From UBA1479 sp040221095 (GTDB taxonomy: Bacteria; Pseudomonadota; Alphaproteobacteria; Rhodospirillales; Casp-alpha2), in assembly GCA_040221095.1 (NCBI GenBank), contig JAVJVP010000018.1:124001-188000 (forward strand): a stretch of DNA of 64,000 nucleotides. The letters are read 5' to 3'. The notes beneath the pieces are model-generated. The model did no database searches and was not told the DNA's origin. It saw only the letters and a list, made by a program, of their open reading frames with translations. This document shows positions 1 to 10,448 of the stretch, one piece after another. How positions within the stretch are numbered: the stretch's first letter is position 1; every line of letters begins with the position of its first letter. Made by a program: the position numbers and the translations under genes.

Positions 1-2
1 AG

Positions 3-1532
3 GCGCTCCGGGCGGAGCTTCAGGAAAAGGGCTACCGGTTTTTTTCCACGGGCGACACGGAGGTTGTCCTCAAGGCCTTCGCCGCCTGGGGACCCGATTG
101 CGTCAAGCGCCTGAACGGCATGTTCGCCTTCGCCATTTACGAGCGCGACACGGGCCGCCTGACCCTGGCCCGCGACCGGCTCGGCATCAAGCCGCTGTAC
201 CTGGCGGAAAACGGCAAGCGGCTGCGCTTCGCCTCGACCCTGCCGGCGCTTCTGGCCGGCGGCGACACGGATACGGCCATCGACCCCGTGGGCCTGCATC
301 ATTACATGTCGTTCCACGCCGTGGTGCCGGCGCCCTATACGGTTCTGAAGGGCGTGCGCAAGCTGCCGCCCGCGACCTATGCGGTGTTCGAGGCCGATGG
401 CACCCGCAAGGACACCACCTATTGGTCCGTCGATTTCGCGCGCTCTGCCGACGATATGAAACTGTCGGCCGAGGACTGGCGCGACATGGTCTATGAGGCG
501 CTCGCCCTGTCCATCGACCGCCGGCTCGAGGCCGACGTGGATGTCGGCGTGCTGTTGTCGGGCGGGGTCGATTCCTCGCTCATCGTCGGCATGCTGGCGC
601 GCGCGAGCAAGACGCCGCTGCGCACCTTTTCCGTGGGCTTCGAGGACGCCGGCGGCGAGGAAGGCAACGAGTTCAAGTATTCCGACATCATCGCCAAGGA
701 ATTCGGCACCGAACATTACAAGATCCATATCGGCGCCGACCGCCTGATGGACCTTTTGCCGGACACCATCCGGGCGATGTCGGAGCCCATGGTCAGCCAT
801 GACAACGTGGGCTTCTTCGCGCTCAGCCAGGAAGTCGCCAAGCATGTGAAGGTGGTGCAGTCGGGCCAGGGGGCGGACGAGATCTTCGGCGGCTATTCCT
901 GGTATCCGCCCTTGATGGAGTCCAACGATCCCGTCGGCGATTACGCCCGGGTGTTCCGCGACCGCGATTTCGAAGATTACAAAAAGGCCGTGTCGCCGCA
1001 GTACCACACGGGCCGCGATGAAAGCCTGGCCTTCATCGAGGACAACTTCGCCCAACCCGGCGCCGACCGCGCCGTGGACAAGGCGCTGCGCATCGATTCC
1101 ACCATCATGCTGGTCGACGACCCGGTGAAGCGGGTCGACAACATGACCATGGCCTGGGGGCTCGAGGCCCGGGTGCCTTTCCTCGACCACGAACTGGTCG
1201 AATTGGCCGGCCGGGTGCCGCCCGAACACAAGGTGCGCGACGGCGGCAAAGGGGTGCTGAAGGACGTCGCCCGCATGGTCGTCCCAGCCGAGGTCATCGA
1301 CCGGCCCAAGGGGTACTTCCCCGTGCCGGCGCTCAAGTACATCGACGGGCCCTACCTGGAAATGGTGCGCGACACGCTGGCGTCGAAGGCGGCGCGCGAC
1401 CGCTCGCTGTTCGACCGCGGCTATCTCGACATGCTGCTCGACGCCCCCGCCGATCACATCACGCCGCTCAAGGGCTCGAAGTTGTGGCAGGTGGCGCTCA
1501 TGGAAACCTGGCTGCAGACCCACGGGGTGTGA
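3..1532 (+). CDS. asnO: N-acetylglutaminylglutamine amidotransferase, 5' end outside window
   Basis: Asparagine-synthase-family enzyme that amidates N-acetylglutaminylglutamine to the osmolyte NAGGN. The frame is open from base 3, so the class II glutaminase N-terminus with its catalytic Cys lies upstream of the window; the visible part is 509 residues. The ATP-pyrophosphatase loop SGGVDS is at 558-575, followed by a full asparagine synthase C-terminal domain (QGADEIFGGY, then the region around RVPFLDHELVE). The next two genes are the synthetase and the M42 peptidase that always accompany this subfamily, which sets it apart from a housekeeping AsnB. Stop TGA is at 1530-1532. The substrate assignment rests on the trio context and is firm by family knowledge. 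Confidence 0.9.
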   Translation, partial: ALRAELQEKGYRFFSTGDTEVVLKAFAAWGPDCVKRLNGMFAFAIYERDTGRLTLARDRLGIKPLYLAENGKRLRFASTLPALLAGGDTDTAIDPVGLHHYMSFHAVVPAPYTVLKGVRKLPPATYAVFEADGTRKDTTYWSVDFARSADDMKLSAEDWRDMVYEALALSIDRRLEADVDVGVLLSGGVDSSLIVGMLARASKTPLRTFSVGFEDAGGEEGNEFKYSDIIAKEFGTEHYKIHIGADRLMDLLPDTIRAMSEPMVSHDNVGFFALSQEVAKHVKVVQSGQGADEIFGGYSWYPPLMESNDPVGDYARVFRDRDFEDYKKAVSPQYHTGRDESLAFIEDNFAQPGADRAVDKALRIDSTIMLVDDPVKRVDNMTMAWGLEARVPFLDHELVELAGRVPPEHKVRDGGKGVLKDVARMVVPAEVIDRPKGYFPVPALKYIDGPYLEMVRDTLASKAARDRSLFDRGYLDMLLDAPADHITPLKGSKLWQVALMETWLQTHGV

Positions 1533-1563
1533 CGGCGTGAACCGGCGAAAGGAAAACCCGGTC

Positions 1564-3294
1564 ATGGAGAATGCGCTTTCCTTGAAGCATTGGGGCGAGC
1601 CGCCCAAGAACGGCGTCGGCACGGTCGGCAAATGCGTCGCCGTGCATTGCGGCTGGGGCCGCGTGCTGTTCGGCCAAACCTTCGACAAGGCCGACCTTCT
1701 GGCCGGCCGCCTGATGGAGGAGGAGACTGGCGAACGCGACCTTGCCATCTACGTGCGCGACCCGCACGTGATCCTGTCCATGGCGCCGCAGGACCTGTTC
1801 ATGGACCCGTCCCACAGTTTTCGTTTGAACCTGAAGGAACTGCCCGCAGCGGCGCGGGGCGAGGACAGCAATATATTCAATGTACGCCCGGCCGAAGGCG
1901 CCGACGAAGGGGTGGTCAACCGCATCTATACGTCGCGCGGCATGGTGTCGCTGAAGCCCGGTTATCTTGCGGAACTCGACCACCGGCAATGCGTCACGGT
2001 GCTGGTCGCGGAATCGGCCCAGGACGGCGAGGTTCTGGGCGTCGTCATGGGGATCGATCACGCCGTCGCCTTCGATGATCCCGAGGAAGGATCGAGCCTG
2101 TGGGCCCTGGCCGTCGACAGTCAGGCCGCCGTGCCCGCCGTGGGCATCGGCCTGGTGACGGCCCTGGCGGCCCATTTCCGCGCCGCCGGGCGCGCGTTCA
2201 TGGATCTGTCGGTGATGCATGACAACGCCGAGGCCATCAAGCTTTATGAAAAGACGGGGTTCGAGCGGGTGCCCGTCTACACGGTGAAGAAGAAGAATCC
2301 GATCAATGAATCCCTGTTCATCGGCCCGCAGCGGTCGGAAAACCTGAACATCTACGCCAAGATCATCGTCGACGAGGCCAGGCGGCGCGGCATCCATGTG
2401 GATATCGAGGACGCGGCGGCGGGCCTGTTCAACCTGACCCTGGGCGGGCGGTCCATCGCCTGCCGTGAAAGCTTGAGCGAGTTGACCTCCGCCGTCGCCA
2501 TGAGCCGCTGCGACGACAAGGCGCTGACCCATCGCCTTCTGTCCAAGGCGGATTTGAAGATGCCGGGACAGGTCAGCCTGCGCAGCCGCGACGACGTGCG
2601 GGCGTTTTTGGAAAAGTACGGCCGCATCGTCATCAAGCCGGCCCGGGGCGAGCAGGGGCAGGGCGTGTTCGTCGACCTGTGTTCCGAGGACGAGGCGATC
2701 ACCGCCTTTGACGAGGTCCGGGACCAGTCCGATCATGTGATCGGCGAGGAATTCGTCAACGGCCGTGATCTGCGCATCATCGTCATCGGCGACGAGGTCG
2801 CCGCCGCCGCCGTGCGCCGGCCGCCACGCATCACCGGTGATGGACAGCACAGCATCCAGGAATTGATCCAGCGCCTGTCACGCCGCCGCGCCGCCGCCAC
2901 GGGGGGCGAAAGCCGCATTCCCATCGACGATGAAACCCGGCGCTGCCTGCAGGCCCAGGGCCACGGCATGAATTCCGTTCTGGCCGACGGCGTGGTGCTG
3001 GAGGTCCGCAAGACCGCCAACCTACACTGCGGCGGCACCATCCACGACGTGACCGACGAGTTGCATCCCGTGCTGCGCGACGCCGCCCTGGCGGCCCGCC
3101 TGGTTCTGGGCATTCCCGTCGTCGGGTTCGATTTCATGGTTCCCCGCGTGGATGGACCCGACTACCGTATCATCGAAGCCAACGAGCGCCCCGGCCTGGC
3201 CAACCACGAGCCGCAGCCGACGGCGCAGAAATTCGTCGATTTCCTGTTCCCCGAAACACGCCAGGAAATGGTCAAGCAACCCGCAAGCGGGTAA
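1564..3294 (+). CDS. ngg: N-acetylglutaminylglutamine synthetase (GNAT plus ATP-grasp)
   Basis: Bifunctional enzyme of about 576 residues that acetylates glutamine and ligates a second glutamine to give N-acetylglutaminylglutamine. The N-terminal third is a GNAT acetyltransferase (the MHDNAEAIKLYEKTGFERV stretch is its typical acetyl-CoA-site end). The C-terminal half is an ATP-grasp ligase (IVIKPARGEQGQGVFVD phosphate-binding part, and GFDFMVP...IIEANERPG metal-binding part). An in-frame GTG occurs at 1537, but ATG 1564 has an AAAGGA ribosome site about 10 nt upstream, so I chose the ATG. It follows the amidotransferase within about 30 bp, as an operon. Confidence 0.9.
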   Translation: MENALSLKHWGEPPKNGVGTVGKCVAVHCGWGRVLFGQTFDKADLLAGRLMEEETGERDLAIYVRDPHVILSMAPQDLFMDPSHSFRLNLKELPAAARGEDSNIFNVRPAEGADEGVVNRIYTSRGMVSLKPGYLAELDHRQCVTVLVAESAQDGEVLGVVMGIDHAVAFDDPEEGSSLWALAVDSQAAVPAVGIGLVTALAAHFRAAGRAFMDLSVMHDNAEAIKLYEKTGFERVPVYTVKKKNPINESLFIGPQRSENLNIYAKIIVDEARRRGIHVDIEDAAAGLFNLTLGGRSIACRESLSELTSAVAMSRCDDKALTHRLLSKADLKMPGQVSLRSRDDVRAFLEKYGRIVIKPARGEQGQGVFVDLCSEDEAITAFDEVRDQSDHVIGEEFVNGRDLRIIVIGDEVAAAAVRRPPRITGDGQHSIQELIQRLSRRRAAATGGESRIPIDDETRRCLQAQGHGMNSVLADGVVLEVRKTANLHCGGTIHDVTDELHPVLRDAALAARLVLGIPVVGFDFMVPRVDGPDYRIIEANERPGLANHEPQPTAQKFVDFLFPETRQEMVKQPASG

Positions 3295-3305
3295 GGAGTG
3301 AACGC

Positions 3306-4445
3306 GTGAAGTACGACCTTTTCATAGACCGCGACTACATGGTCGAAACCCTGGCCAAGCTTCTGGCCACGCCCAGCCCGACCGGCATGACGGACGAGAT
3401 CGTCGGCCTGGTCTGCGCGGAGCTGAAGGAGCTCGACATTCCGTTCGAGCTGACCCGCCGGGGCGCCATCCGCGCCGACCTGAAGGGCGAGGAAGCCTCG
3501 CCCGACCGCGCCATCGCGGCCCATCTGGACACGCTCGGCGCCATGGTCAAGGGCTTCCGCCTGGGCGGGCGGCTCGAGGTCGTGCCGATCGGCCATTGGT
3601 CGTCGCGCTTCGCCGAAGGGGCGCGCTGCACCGTGCATTCCGACGGCGGGCGCACCTTCCGCGGCACCATCCTGCCGGCCAAGGCGTCGGGCCATACCTA
3701 TAACGAAGCCATCGACACCCAGCCGACGGAATGGTCCGAGGTCGAATTGCGCCTGGACGAGCGGGTCGGCTACGAGCACGAGGTCCGGGCCCTCGGCATC
3801 AACGTGGGTGACACCATCTCCATCGACCCGATGACCGAATTCATGCCCAACGGTTTCGTGTTTTCGCGCCACCTGGATGACAAGGCCGGGGTCTCGGCCC
3901 TTCTGGCGGCGGCGCGGGCGGTCAAGCGGTCGGAGACGGTGCTACCCATCGACTGCCACCTGCTGTTCACCATCACGGAAGAAGTCGGCGTCGGCGCCTC
4001 GGCCGTGCTGCACGGCGACGTGGCCGAACTGGTCTCCATCGACAACGGCACCATCGCGCCGGGCCAGCACACGTCGGAATACGGCGTGACCATCGCCATG
4101 CAGGATTCCTCGGGGCCTTTCGACTGGCACCTGTCGCGCTCGCTCATCGATATGTGCGTCGGCCACGGGATCGAGCATTCCCGCGACGTGTTCCGCTTCT
4201 ACCGCTCCGACGCGGCGGCGGCGCTCGAGGCCGGCAACGACATCCGCACGGCGCTGCTGTGCTTCGCCCTGGACGCGTCGCACGGGTACGAGCGCACGCA
4301 TCTGGATTCGGTCATGTCCCTGGCCCGCCTATTGACCCTCTACATGCAGTCCAAGCCCATGTTCCTGCGCGACAAGGACGCGCTCGGCCCGCTGGGCGAT
4401 CTGCCGGCGACGGAACGGGACAAGCACGTCAAGGCGGCCGAGTAG
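3306..4445 (+). CDS. M42-family peptidase of the NAGGN cluster
   Basis: A 379-residue zinc aminopeptidase-fold hydrolase of the M42 family, belonging to the subgroup that co-occurs with NAGGN synthesis. Likely metal ligands and catalytic residues are visible: H73 and D75 (AAHLDTLGAM), D191 (RHLDDKAG), E225/E226 (TITEEVGVG) and D246 (SIDNGT). It starts at GTG 3306 with AAGGAG just upstream, 11 bp after the synthetase stop, so it is in the same operon. Its role is not settled: it could recycle the dipeptide when osmolarity falls, or process a precursor. There is no signal peptide, so it should be cytoplasmic. Confidence 0.85.
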   Translation: MKYDLFIDRDYMVETLAKLLATPSPTGMTDEIVGLVCAELKELDIPFELTRRGAIRADLKGEEASPDRAIAAHLDTLGAMVKGFRLGGRLEVVPIGHWSSRFAEGARCTVHSDGGRTFRGTILPAKASGHTYNEAIDTQPTEWSEVELRLDERVGYEHEVRALGINVGDTISIDPMTEFMPNGFVFSRHLDDKAGVSALLAAARAVKRSETVLPIDCHLLFTITEEVGVGASAVLHGDVAELVSIDNGTIAPGQHTSEYGVTIAMQDSSGPFDWHLSRSLIDMCVGHGIEHSRDVFRFYRSDAAAALEAGNDIRTALLCFALDASHGYERTHLDSVMSLARLLTLYMQSKPMFLRDKDALGPLGDLPATERDKHVKAAE

Positions 4446-4532
4446 GGGCTTGCCGGGACCGCCCCCCTGGGCGAGACTGCTCCCCGAACATCTCTGGAAT
4501 ACCAATTCCTGAAAAAAAGGGACGGGGGAAGC

Positions 4533-6140
4533 ATGACGCAGGGCATGGTGGTCGCACCGCAGCCGGAACCGGTCGAGGTCGGCGCGGAAGTCTTGAAAAC
4601 CGGCGGCAACGCCGTGGACGCGGCCGTCGCGACGGCCCTGGCCCAGACGGTGGTCGACCCCTTCATGTGCGGCATCGCCGGCTTCGGCTCCATGCACCTT
4701 TACCTGCCTTCCGTCGGCCAGCACCTGTGCCTGGATTTTCACGCCCGCGCCCCCGGCGCCGTCACCGACACCATGTGGCAGGACCTTCTGGAGCGGGAGG
4801 CCGAGGACGGCTTCGGCTTCATACTCAAGGGCCGCGTCAACGAGGTCGGCTATCAGGCCATCGCCACGCCGGAGACGCTTCGGGCCCTGGATACGGCGCT
4901 CACGCGGTTCGGCACGCGCTCGCTGGCCGAACTTCTGAAACCCGCCATTGCTCTGGCGTCCGACGGCTACATGATCCGCCCGCACATGCACCGCTTCTGG
5001 ACCCAGGAAGAGCCGGCCGGCCGGGTGCAGCATATCGAATACCTGCGCGCCAGCCCGGCCACGGCCAAGACCTATCTGAACCCCGACGGCAGTCTGAAGA
5101 CGCCGGGCATGACCATCCGGAACCCGGACATGGCACGGACCTTAACGCGCATCGCCGAACAGGGCGCCGGGGATTTCTATGAAGGGGAGATCGCCGGCAG
5201 GATTGCGTCCGACATGGCGGCCAACGGCGGGCTGATCTCGGCGGCCGATCTCGCCAACTGCGGGCCCGAGGAAACCCAGCCCCTGTGGTCCGAGTACCGG
5301 GGGCTCCGGGTCTCGTCCTGCCCGCCGCCGGGCGGCGGGATCATGGTCCTGCAGATGCTGAACATCCTGGAGAACTTCGACCTGGCGGCCATGGGGCACA
5401 ATTCCCCCGACTACATCCGCACGGTCGCCGAGGCCATGAAGATTTCCACCGTGGACAAGGACCGGACCGTGGGCGACCCGCGTTTCGTCGACGTGCCCGT
5501 GACGCGTCTGCTGGACAAGGCCTATGCGGCGGAATGTGCCGCGCGCATCAAGGCGGGTGAGGTCACTCATGTGCCCCGGGTCGGCCGCGACACGGAAAGC
5601 AAGGACACGACGCACCTGTGTGTCATCGACGGGGCGGGCGACTGCGTCAGCCTGACCCATTCACTCGGCATGCCGTCGGGGGTGACCACGGACGGGCTCG
5701 GCTTCATCTACAACGGCTGCATGGGCGTGTTCGATCCCCGGCCGGGGCAGGTCGGCTCCCTCGCGCCCGGCAAGGCGCGGTTCACTTCCATGGCGCCGAC
5801 TATCGTGTTCGATGGCGAGGCACCGCGTTTCATCGTCGGTGCTCCCGGCGGCACCTACATCGCCATGGGCGTGCTGCAGGCGATCCTCAACCACGTGGAC
5901 TTCGGCATGGACGCGCAGCAGGCCGTATCGGCCCCCCGGTTCTCGGCGACCAGCGACATCATCGAAATCGTCAACCGCATCCCCCGTAGGGTCGAGGCCG
6001 ACCTCAACGGGCGCGGCTACCGCACCCGGCGCTATCCCATCAACTTCCACTTCGCGGGCGTGCATGCCATCCGTCTGATGGACGGCCGGGTCGACGGCGG
6101 CGCCGACCCGGGGCGCGACGGCATGGCCATGGCGGTTTAG
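4533..6140 (+). CDS. gamma-glutamyltransferase family protein
   Basis: A 535-residue N-terminal nucleophile hydrolase of the gamma-glutamyltransferase family. The autocleavage and nucleophile site is Thr359 in KDTTHLCVIDG, and the downstream GAPGG and MAPTIVF segments are typical. There is no signal peptide, unlike E. coli Ggt, so it probably acts in the cytoplasm; such members include cephalosporin acylase-like and oxamate amidohydrolase-like enzymes. It lies 87 bp behind the NAGGN peptidase on the same strand, so a link to gamma-glutamyl peptide or NAGGN turnover is possible but inferred. The start ATG follows a purine-rich stretch (GGGGGAAGC). Confidence 0.8.
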   Translation: MTQGMVVAPQPEPVEVGAEVLKTGGNAVDAAVATALAQTVVDPFMCGIAGFGSMHLYLPSVGQHLCLDFHARAPGAVTDTMWQDLLEREAEDGFGFILKGRVNEVGYQAIATPETLRALDTALTRFGTRSLAELLKPAIALASDGYMIRPHMHRFWTQEEPAGRVQHIEYLRASPATAKTYLNPDGSLKTPGMTIRNPDMARTLTRIAEQGAGDFYEGEIAGRIASDMAANGGLISAADLANCGPEETQPLWSEYRGLRVSSCPPPGGGIMVLQMLNILENFDLAAMGHNSPDYIRTVAEAMKISTVDKDRTVGDPRFVDVPVTRLLDKAYAAECAARIKAGEVTHVPRVGRDTESKDTTHLCVIDGAGDCVSLTHSLGMPSGVTTDGLGFIYNGCMGVFDPRPGQVGSLAPGKARFTSMAPTIVFDGEAPRFIVGAPGGTYIAMGVLQAILNHVDFGMDAQQAVSAPRFSATSDIIEIVNRIPRRVEADLNGRGYRTRRYPINFHFAGVHAIRLMDGRVDGGADPGRDGMAMAV

Positions 6141-6229
6141 GCGACTCTCCGTATTCCCCTGTCCGGCGGTCCTGCCGGGACGGCATCTCCTCACGATATC
6201 TTGAGAACGGGCGTTGGCCCCGGGTTTCT

Positions 6230-6350
6230 GCCGTTCATTAAATACATAATTTATTTGTATGAAAATTATGAATTACATTTTAGTTGACGAAATTATGAAT
6301 TTGAACCACATTCTGTCTGTGGATATTTGAATAATCCACGAATAATTTTT
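6230..6350. promoter_or_regulatory. AT-rich control region with direct repeats before the sulfite-reductase operon
   Basis: This stretch is strikingly AT-rich compared with the surrounding high-GC DNA. It holds two perfect copies of AAATTATGAATT at 6263-6274 and 6290-6301, 27 bp apart, and two GAATAAT copies at 6329-6335 and 6340-6346, 11 bp apart. A possible -35 (TTGACG, 6284-6289) lies between the first two repeats. The arrangement suggests an operator for a regulator of sulfur assimilation, but the protein cannot be named from sequence. Confidence 0.5.
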
Positions 6351-6424
6351 GTTAAATATGTGCCGGCGCGGAATTCCCCTTGGTTTCCGTCCCGGCCATG
6401 CGCAGGACAAGGCGAAGACGACCC

Positions 6425-7843
6425 ATGCGGCAGTTTCCCATCTTCTTGACGGTGCAGGACCGTCCCGTGCTGATCGCCGGCGGCGGCGAGGCGGCGGCGC
6501 GCAAGCTGCGCCTGCTGCTGAAGGCCGATGCATGGGTCACCGTCGTCGCCCCCGACGCCAACGACGAAATCCTCGATCTTTTCGAAGCGGGCGACATCGA
6601 CTGGCAGGCCCGGGCCTTCCAGCCCGAGGACCTTGCCGGTGTGGTCCTGGCCTACGGCGCCACGGGCATCGATGCCGTCGATCGTCAGGTTGCCGCCGCC
6701 GCCCGCAAGGCCGGCGTGCCGGTCAACGTGGTTGATCGGCCGGAACTGTCCGATTTCATCACCCCCGCCATCATCGAACGCGACGCCATCACCGTGGCCG
6801 TGTCCTCGGGCGGGACCGCGCCCGTGCTGGCGCGGGGGGTCAAGGCGGCCATCGAGCGCCTGCTGCATCCCAACCTGGGCCGTCTGGCCCTGTTCGCCGA
6901 ACGATTCCGGGGCGCGGTGAAGGCCGTGGTGCCCGGGGGCCGGGCGCGGCTTCGGTTCTGGGACGCCTTTTTCGACGGGCCCATCGCGGCTCGTGTGCTG
7001 ACCGGGGACGAAACCGGGGCAGCGGAAGACATGCTGTCCTACGTCAACCGCCGGGGTTTCGAACAGGACGGCATCGTCCATATCGTCGGCGCCGGGCCGG
7101 GGGCGGCGGACCTCATCACCCTGCGCGGCCAGCGGCTGTTGGAACAGGCCGACGTCATCGTTCACGACCGGCTGGTCGGGGACGGCGTTCTCGACCTCGC
7201 CCGCCGTGACGCCGACCGCATCGACGTGGGCAAGGCCCCGGGCCGCCACCCGGTGCCCCAGGACCGCATCAACGAAATTCTCATCGCCGAAGCCCGCCAG
7301 GGTAAACGGGTGGTCCGCCTCAAGGGCGGCGATCCCTTCGTGTTCGGGCGCGGCGGCGAGGAGCTTCAGGCTCTCAACGCCGCCGGCATCCGGGCCGAGG
7401 TCGTGCCCGGCATCACCGCCGCCACAGCCTGCGCCGCCGCCACGGGCATTCCCCTGACCCATCGGGGACATGCCTCGGCCGTCACTTTCGTGACCGGCCA
7501 CCTTGCCCGTGAAAAGGGGGGCGACGGCGGTGCGCCGGACGTCGACTGGGCGGCGCTTGCCCGTTCGGGCGCCACGCTGGCCGTCTATATGGGCATCGGC
7601 GGCGCCGGCGCCATCGCGAACGACCTTTCCCGCCACGGTCTGGCCGACACGCCGGTCGCGGTGATCGAAAACGGCACCCGTCCGGACCAGCGGGTTTTCA
7701 CCGGCCATGTCCGCGGCCTGGGCGATCTGGTGCAGGCGAACGGGATATCAGGCCCGGCCCTGATCGTGATCGGCGATGTCGCGGCCCTGGCCAACGGTGT
7801 TCATGCGGACGCGCGGCAGGTGCCGCTCGCCGCTGCGGTGTGA
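6425..7843 (+). CDS. cysG: siroheme synthase (uroporphyrinogen-III methyltransferase / precorrin-2 dehydrogenase-ferrochelatase)
   Basis: Makes siroheme, the cofactor of the sulfite reductase encoded two genes downstream. The N-terminal dehydrogenase/chelatase part has the NAD loop AGGGEAAARK at about residues 18-27. From about residue 215 comes the SAM-dependent methyltransferase part with IVGAGPGAADLITL and RLKGGDPFVFGRGGEE. The length of 472 residues suits a fused CysG. The frame is open further upstream (TTG 6380, ATG 6398), but ATG 6425 gives the normal start MRQFPIFLTV. It is first gene of the cysG-DUF2849-cysI-DUF934 operon, behind the AT-rich repeat region. Confidence 0.93.
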   Translation: MRQFPIFLTVQDRPVLIAGGGEAAARKLRLLLKADAWVTVVAPDANDEILDLFEAGDIDWQARAFQPEDLAGVVLAYGATGIDAVDRQVAAAARKAGVPVNVVDRPELSDFITPAIIERDAITVAVSSGGTAPVLARGVKAAIERLLHPNLGRLALFAERFRGAVKAVVPGGRARLRFWDAFFDGPIAARVLTGDETGAAEDMLSYVNRRGFEQDGIVHIVGAGPGAADLITLRGQRLLEQADVIVHDRLVGDGVLDLARRDADRIDVGKAPGRHPVPQDRINEILIAEARQGKRVVRLKGGDPFVFGRGGEELQALNAAGIRAEVVPGITAATACAAATGIPLTHRGHASAVTFVTGHLAREKGGDGGAPDVDWAALARSGATLAVYMGIGGAGAIANDLSRHGLADTPVAVIENGTRPDQRVFTGHVRGLGDLVQANGISGPALIVIGDVAALANGVHADARQVPLAAAV

Positions 7844-7865
7844 TTTGAAAGTAAGGATCGGAACC

Positions 7866-8222
7866 ATGGTTCAACAGGTTGTCACGGGTAATCGGCTTTC
7901 CGACGGCGTCGTCATCTTCCTTGGCGAAGACGGCGGATGGACGTCCAAGATCGACGCCGCCCGCGTCGCGGATACGGACGAAGACGCCAAGCTTCTGGAA
8001 GATTTGGCCAAGGCGGCGGAAAAGGCGCGTCTCGTGGTCGGGCCTTATCTGATCGAGGTGGCCGGGGACGCGGGATCGCTGAAGCCCGTGCGCTACCGCG
8101 AACGGCTGCGCGCCTATGGCCCCTCCATCCACCCCGAATTCGGCCGCCCCGACGTGCCCGACCACTTCCGCATGGGATCGGAAGCGACGGGCGACGTGGA
8201 CATGGCCGGGGTCGCCGGCTGA
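7866..8222 (+). CDS. DUF2849 domain protein of the sulfite-reductase operon
   Basis: A 118-residue protein typical of the small DUF2849 family, found in alphaproteobacteria between cysG and the sulfite reductase gene. No catalytic motif, signal peptide or membrane segment is visible. The family function is unknown; its fixed position argues for a role in sulfite reductase assembly or electron supply. I took ATG 7866 rather than the upstream in-frame starts, which would overlap cysG. An AAGTAAGGATCG stretch just upstream can serve as ribosome site. It is 22 bp after cysG and 40 bp before the reductase. Confidence 0.82.
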   Translation: MVQQVVTGNRLSDGVVIFLGEDGGWTSKIDAARVADTDEDAKLLEDLAKAAEKARLVVGPYLIEVAGDAGSLKPVRYRERLRAYGPSIHPEFGRPDVPDHFRMGSEATGDVDMAGVAG

Positions 8223-8262
8223 TCCCGGCGTCCGCAACACACAGGCAAGAGAAAGAAACGAC

Positions 8263-9907
<1,645 letters not shown>

Positions 9908-9924
<17 letters not shown>

Positions 9925-10423
9925 GGACGGCAAAACCGTCTCCGACGCCTGGGTCCATGTCGCCGACGGCGACGACGTTCCGGCAACGGGTCCGGTAATC
10001 GTCACCCTGGCGCGCTGGCAGGCGGAGCACAACACCCTGGCCGGGCGCAAGGACGGCCTGGGCATTCGCCTGGAAAGCGGCCAGTCGCCCGAGACGATCA
10101 AGGACGACCTTGCCCGTTTCGCCGTGGTGGCGCTTGAGTTTCCCAAGTTCGGTGACGGCAGGGCCTATTCCTATGCCCGCATGCTGAAGGACCGCCTGGG
10201 TTACACCGGCGAGGTGCGGGCCGTGGGCGACGTGCTGCGTGACCAGTATCGCGCCATGCACCGCTGCGGGTTCGATGCCTTGGAAGTGGCCGGAGATCGC
10301 CCGGCGGACAGGCTGGAAGCGGACTGGCAGGCGGCGCTCGGCGAACTGCGGCATGCCTATCAGCCGGCCTTGCGCGGGCCGCAGCCGGTGCTGCGCCAGC
10401 GCCACCGCGCCGCAGCCGCCTGA
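9908..10423 (+). CDS. DUF934 family protein
   Basis: A 171-residue protein of the DUF934 family, which travels with sulfite reductase in proteobacteria. The conserved FPKFGDGRAYSYARMLKDRLGY segment is present around residues 78-99. It overlaps the end of the reductase gene by 17 bp, so translation is probably coupled. No cofactor motif is evident. The family has been suggested to assist sulfite reductase, possibly in electron transfer, but its role is not established. It is last gene of the operon and converges on the cyclase gene 25 bp away. Confidence 0.8.
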
Positions 10424-10448
10424 TCGTTGTGACGCTGGAAGGTGGGGG

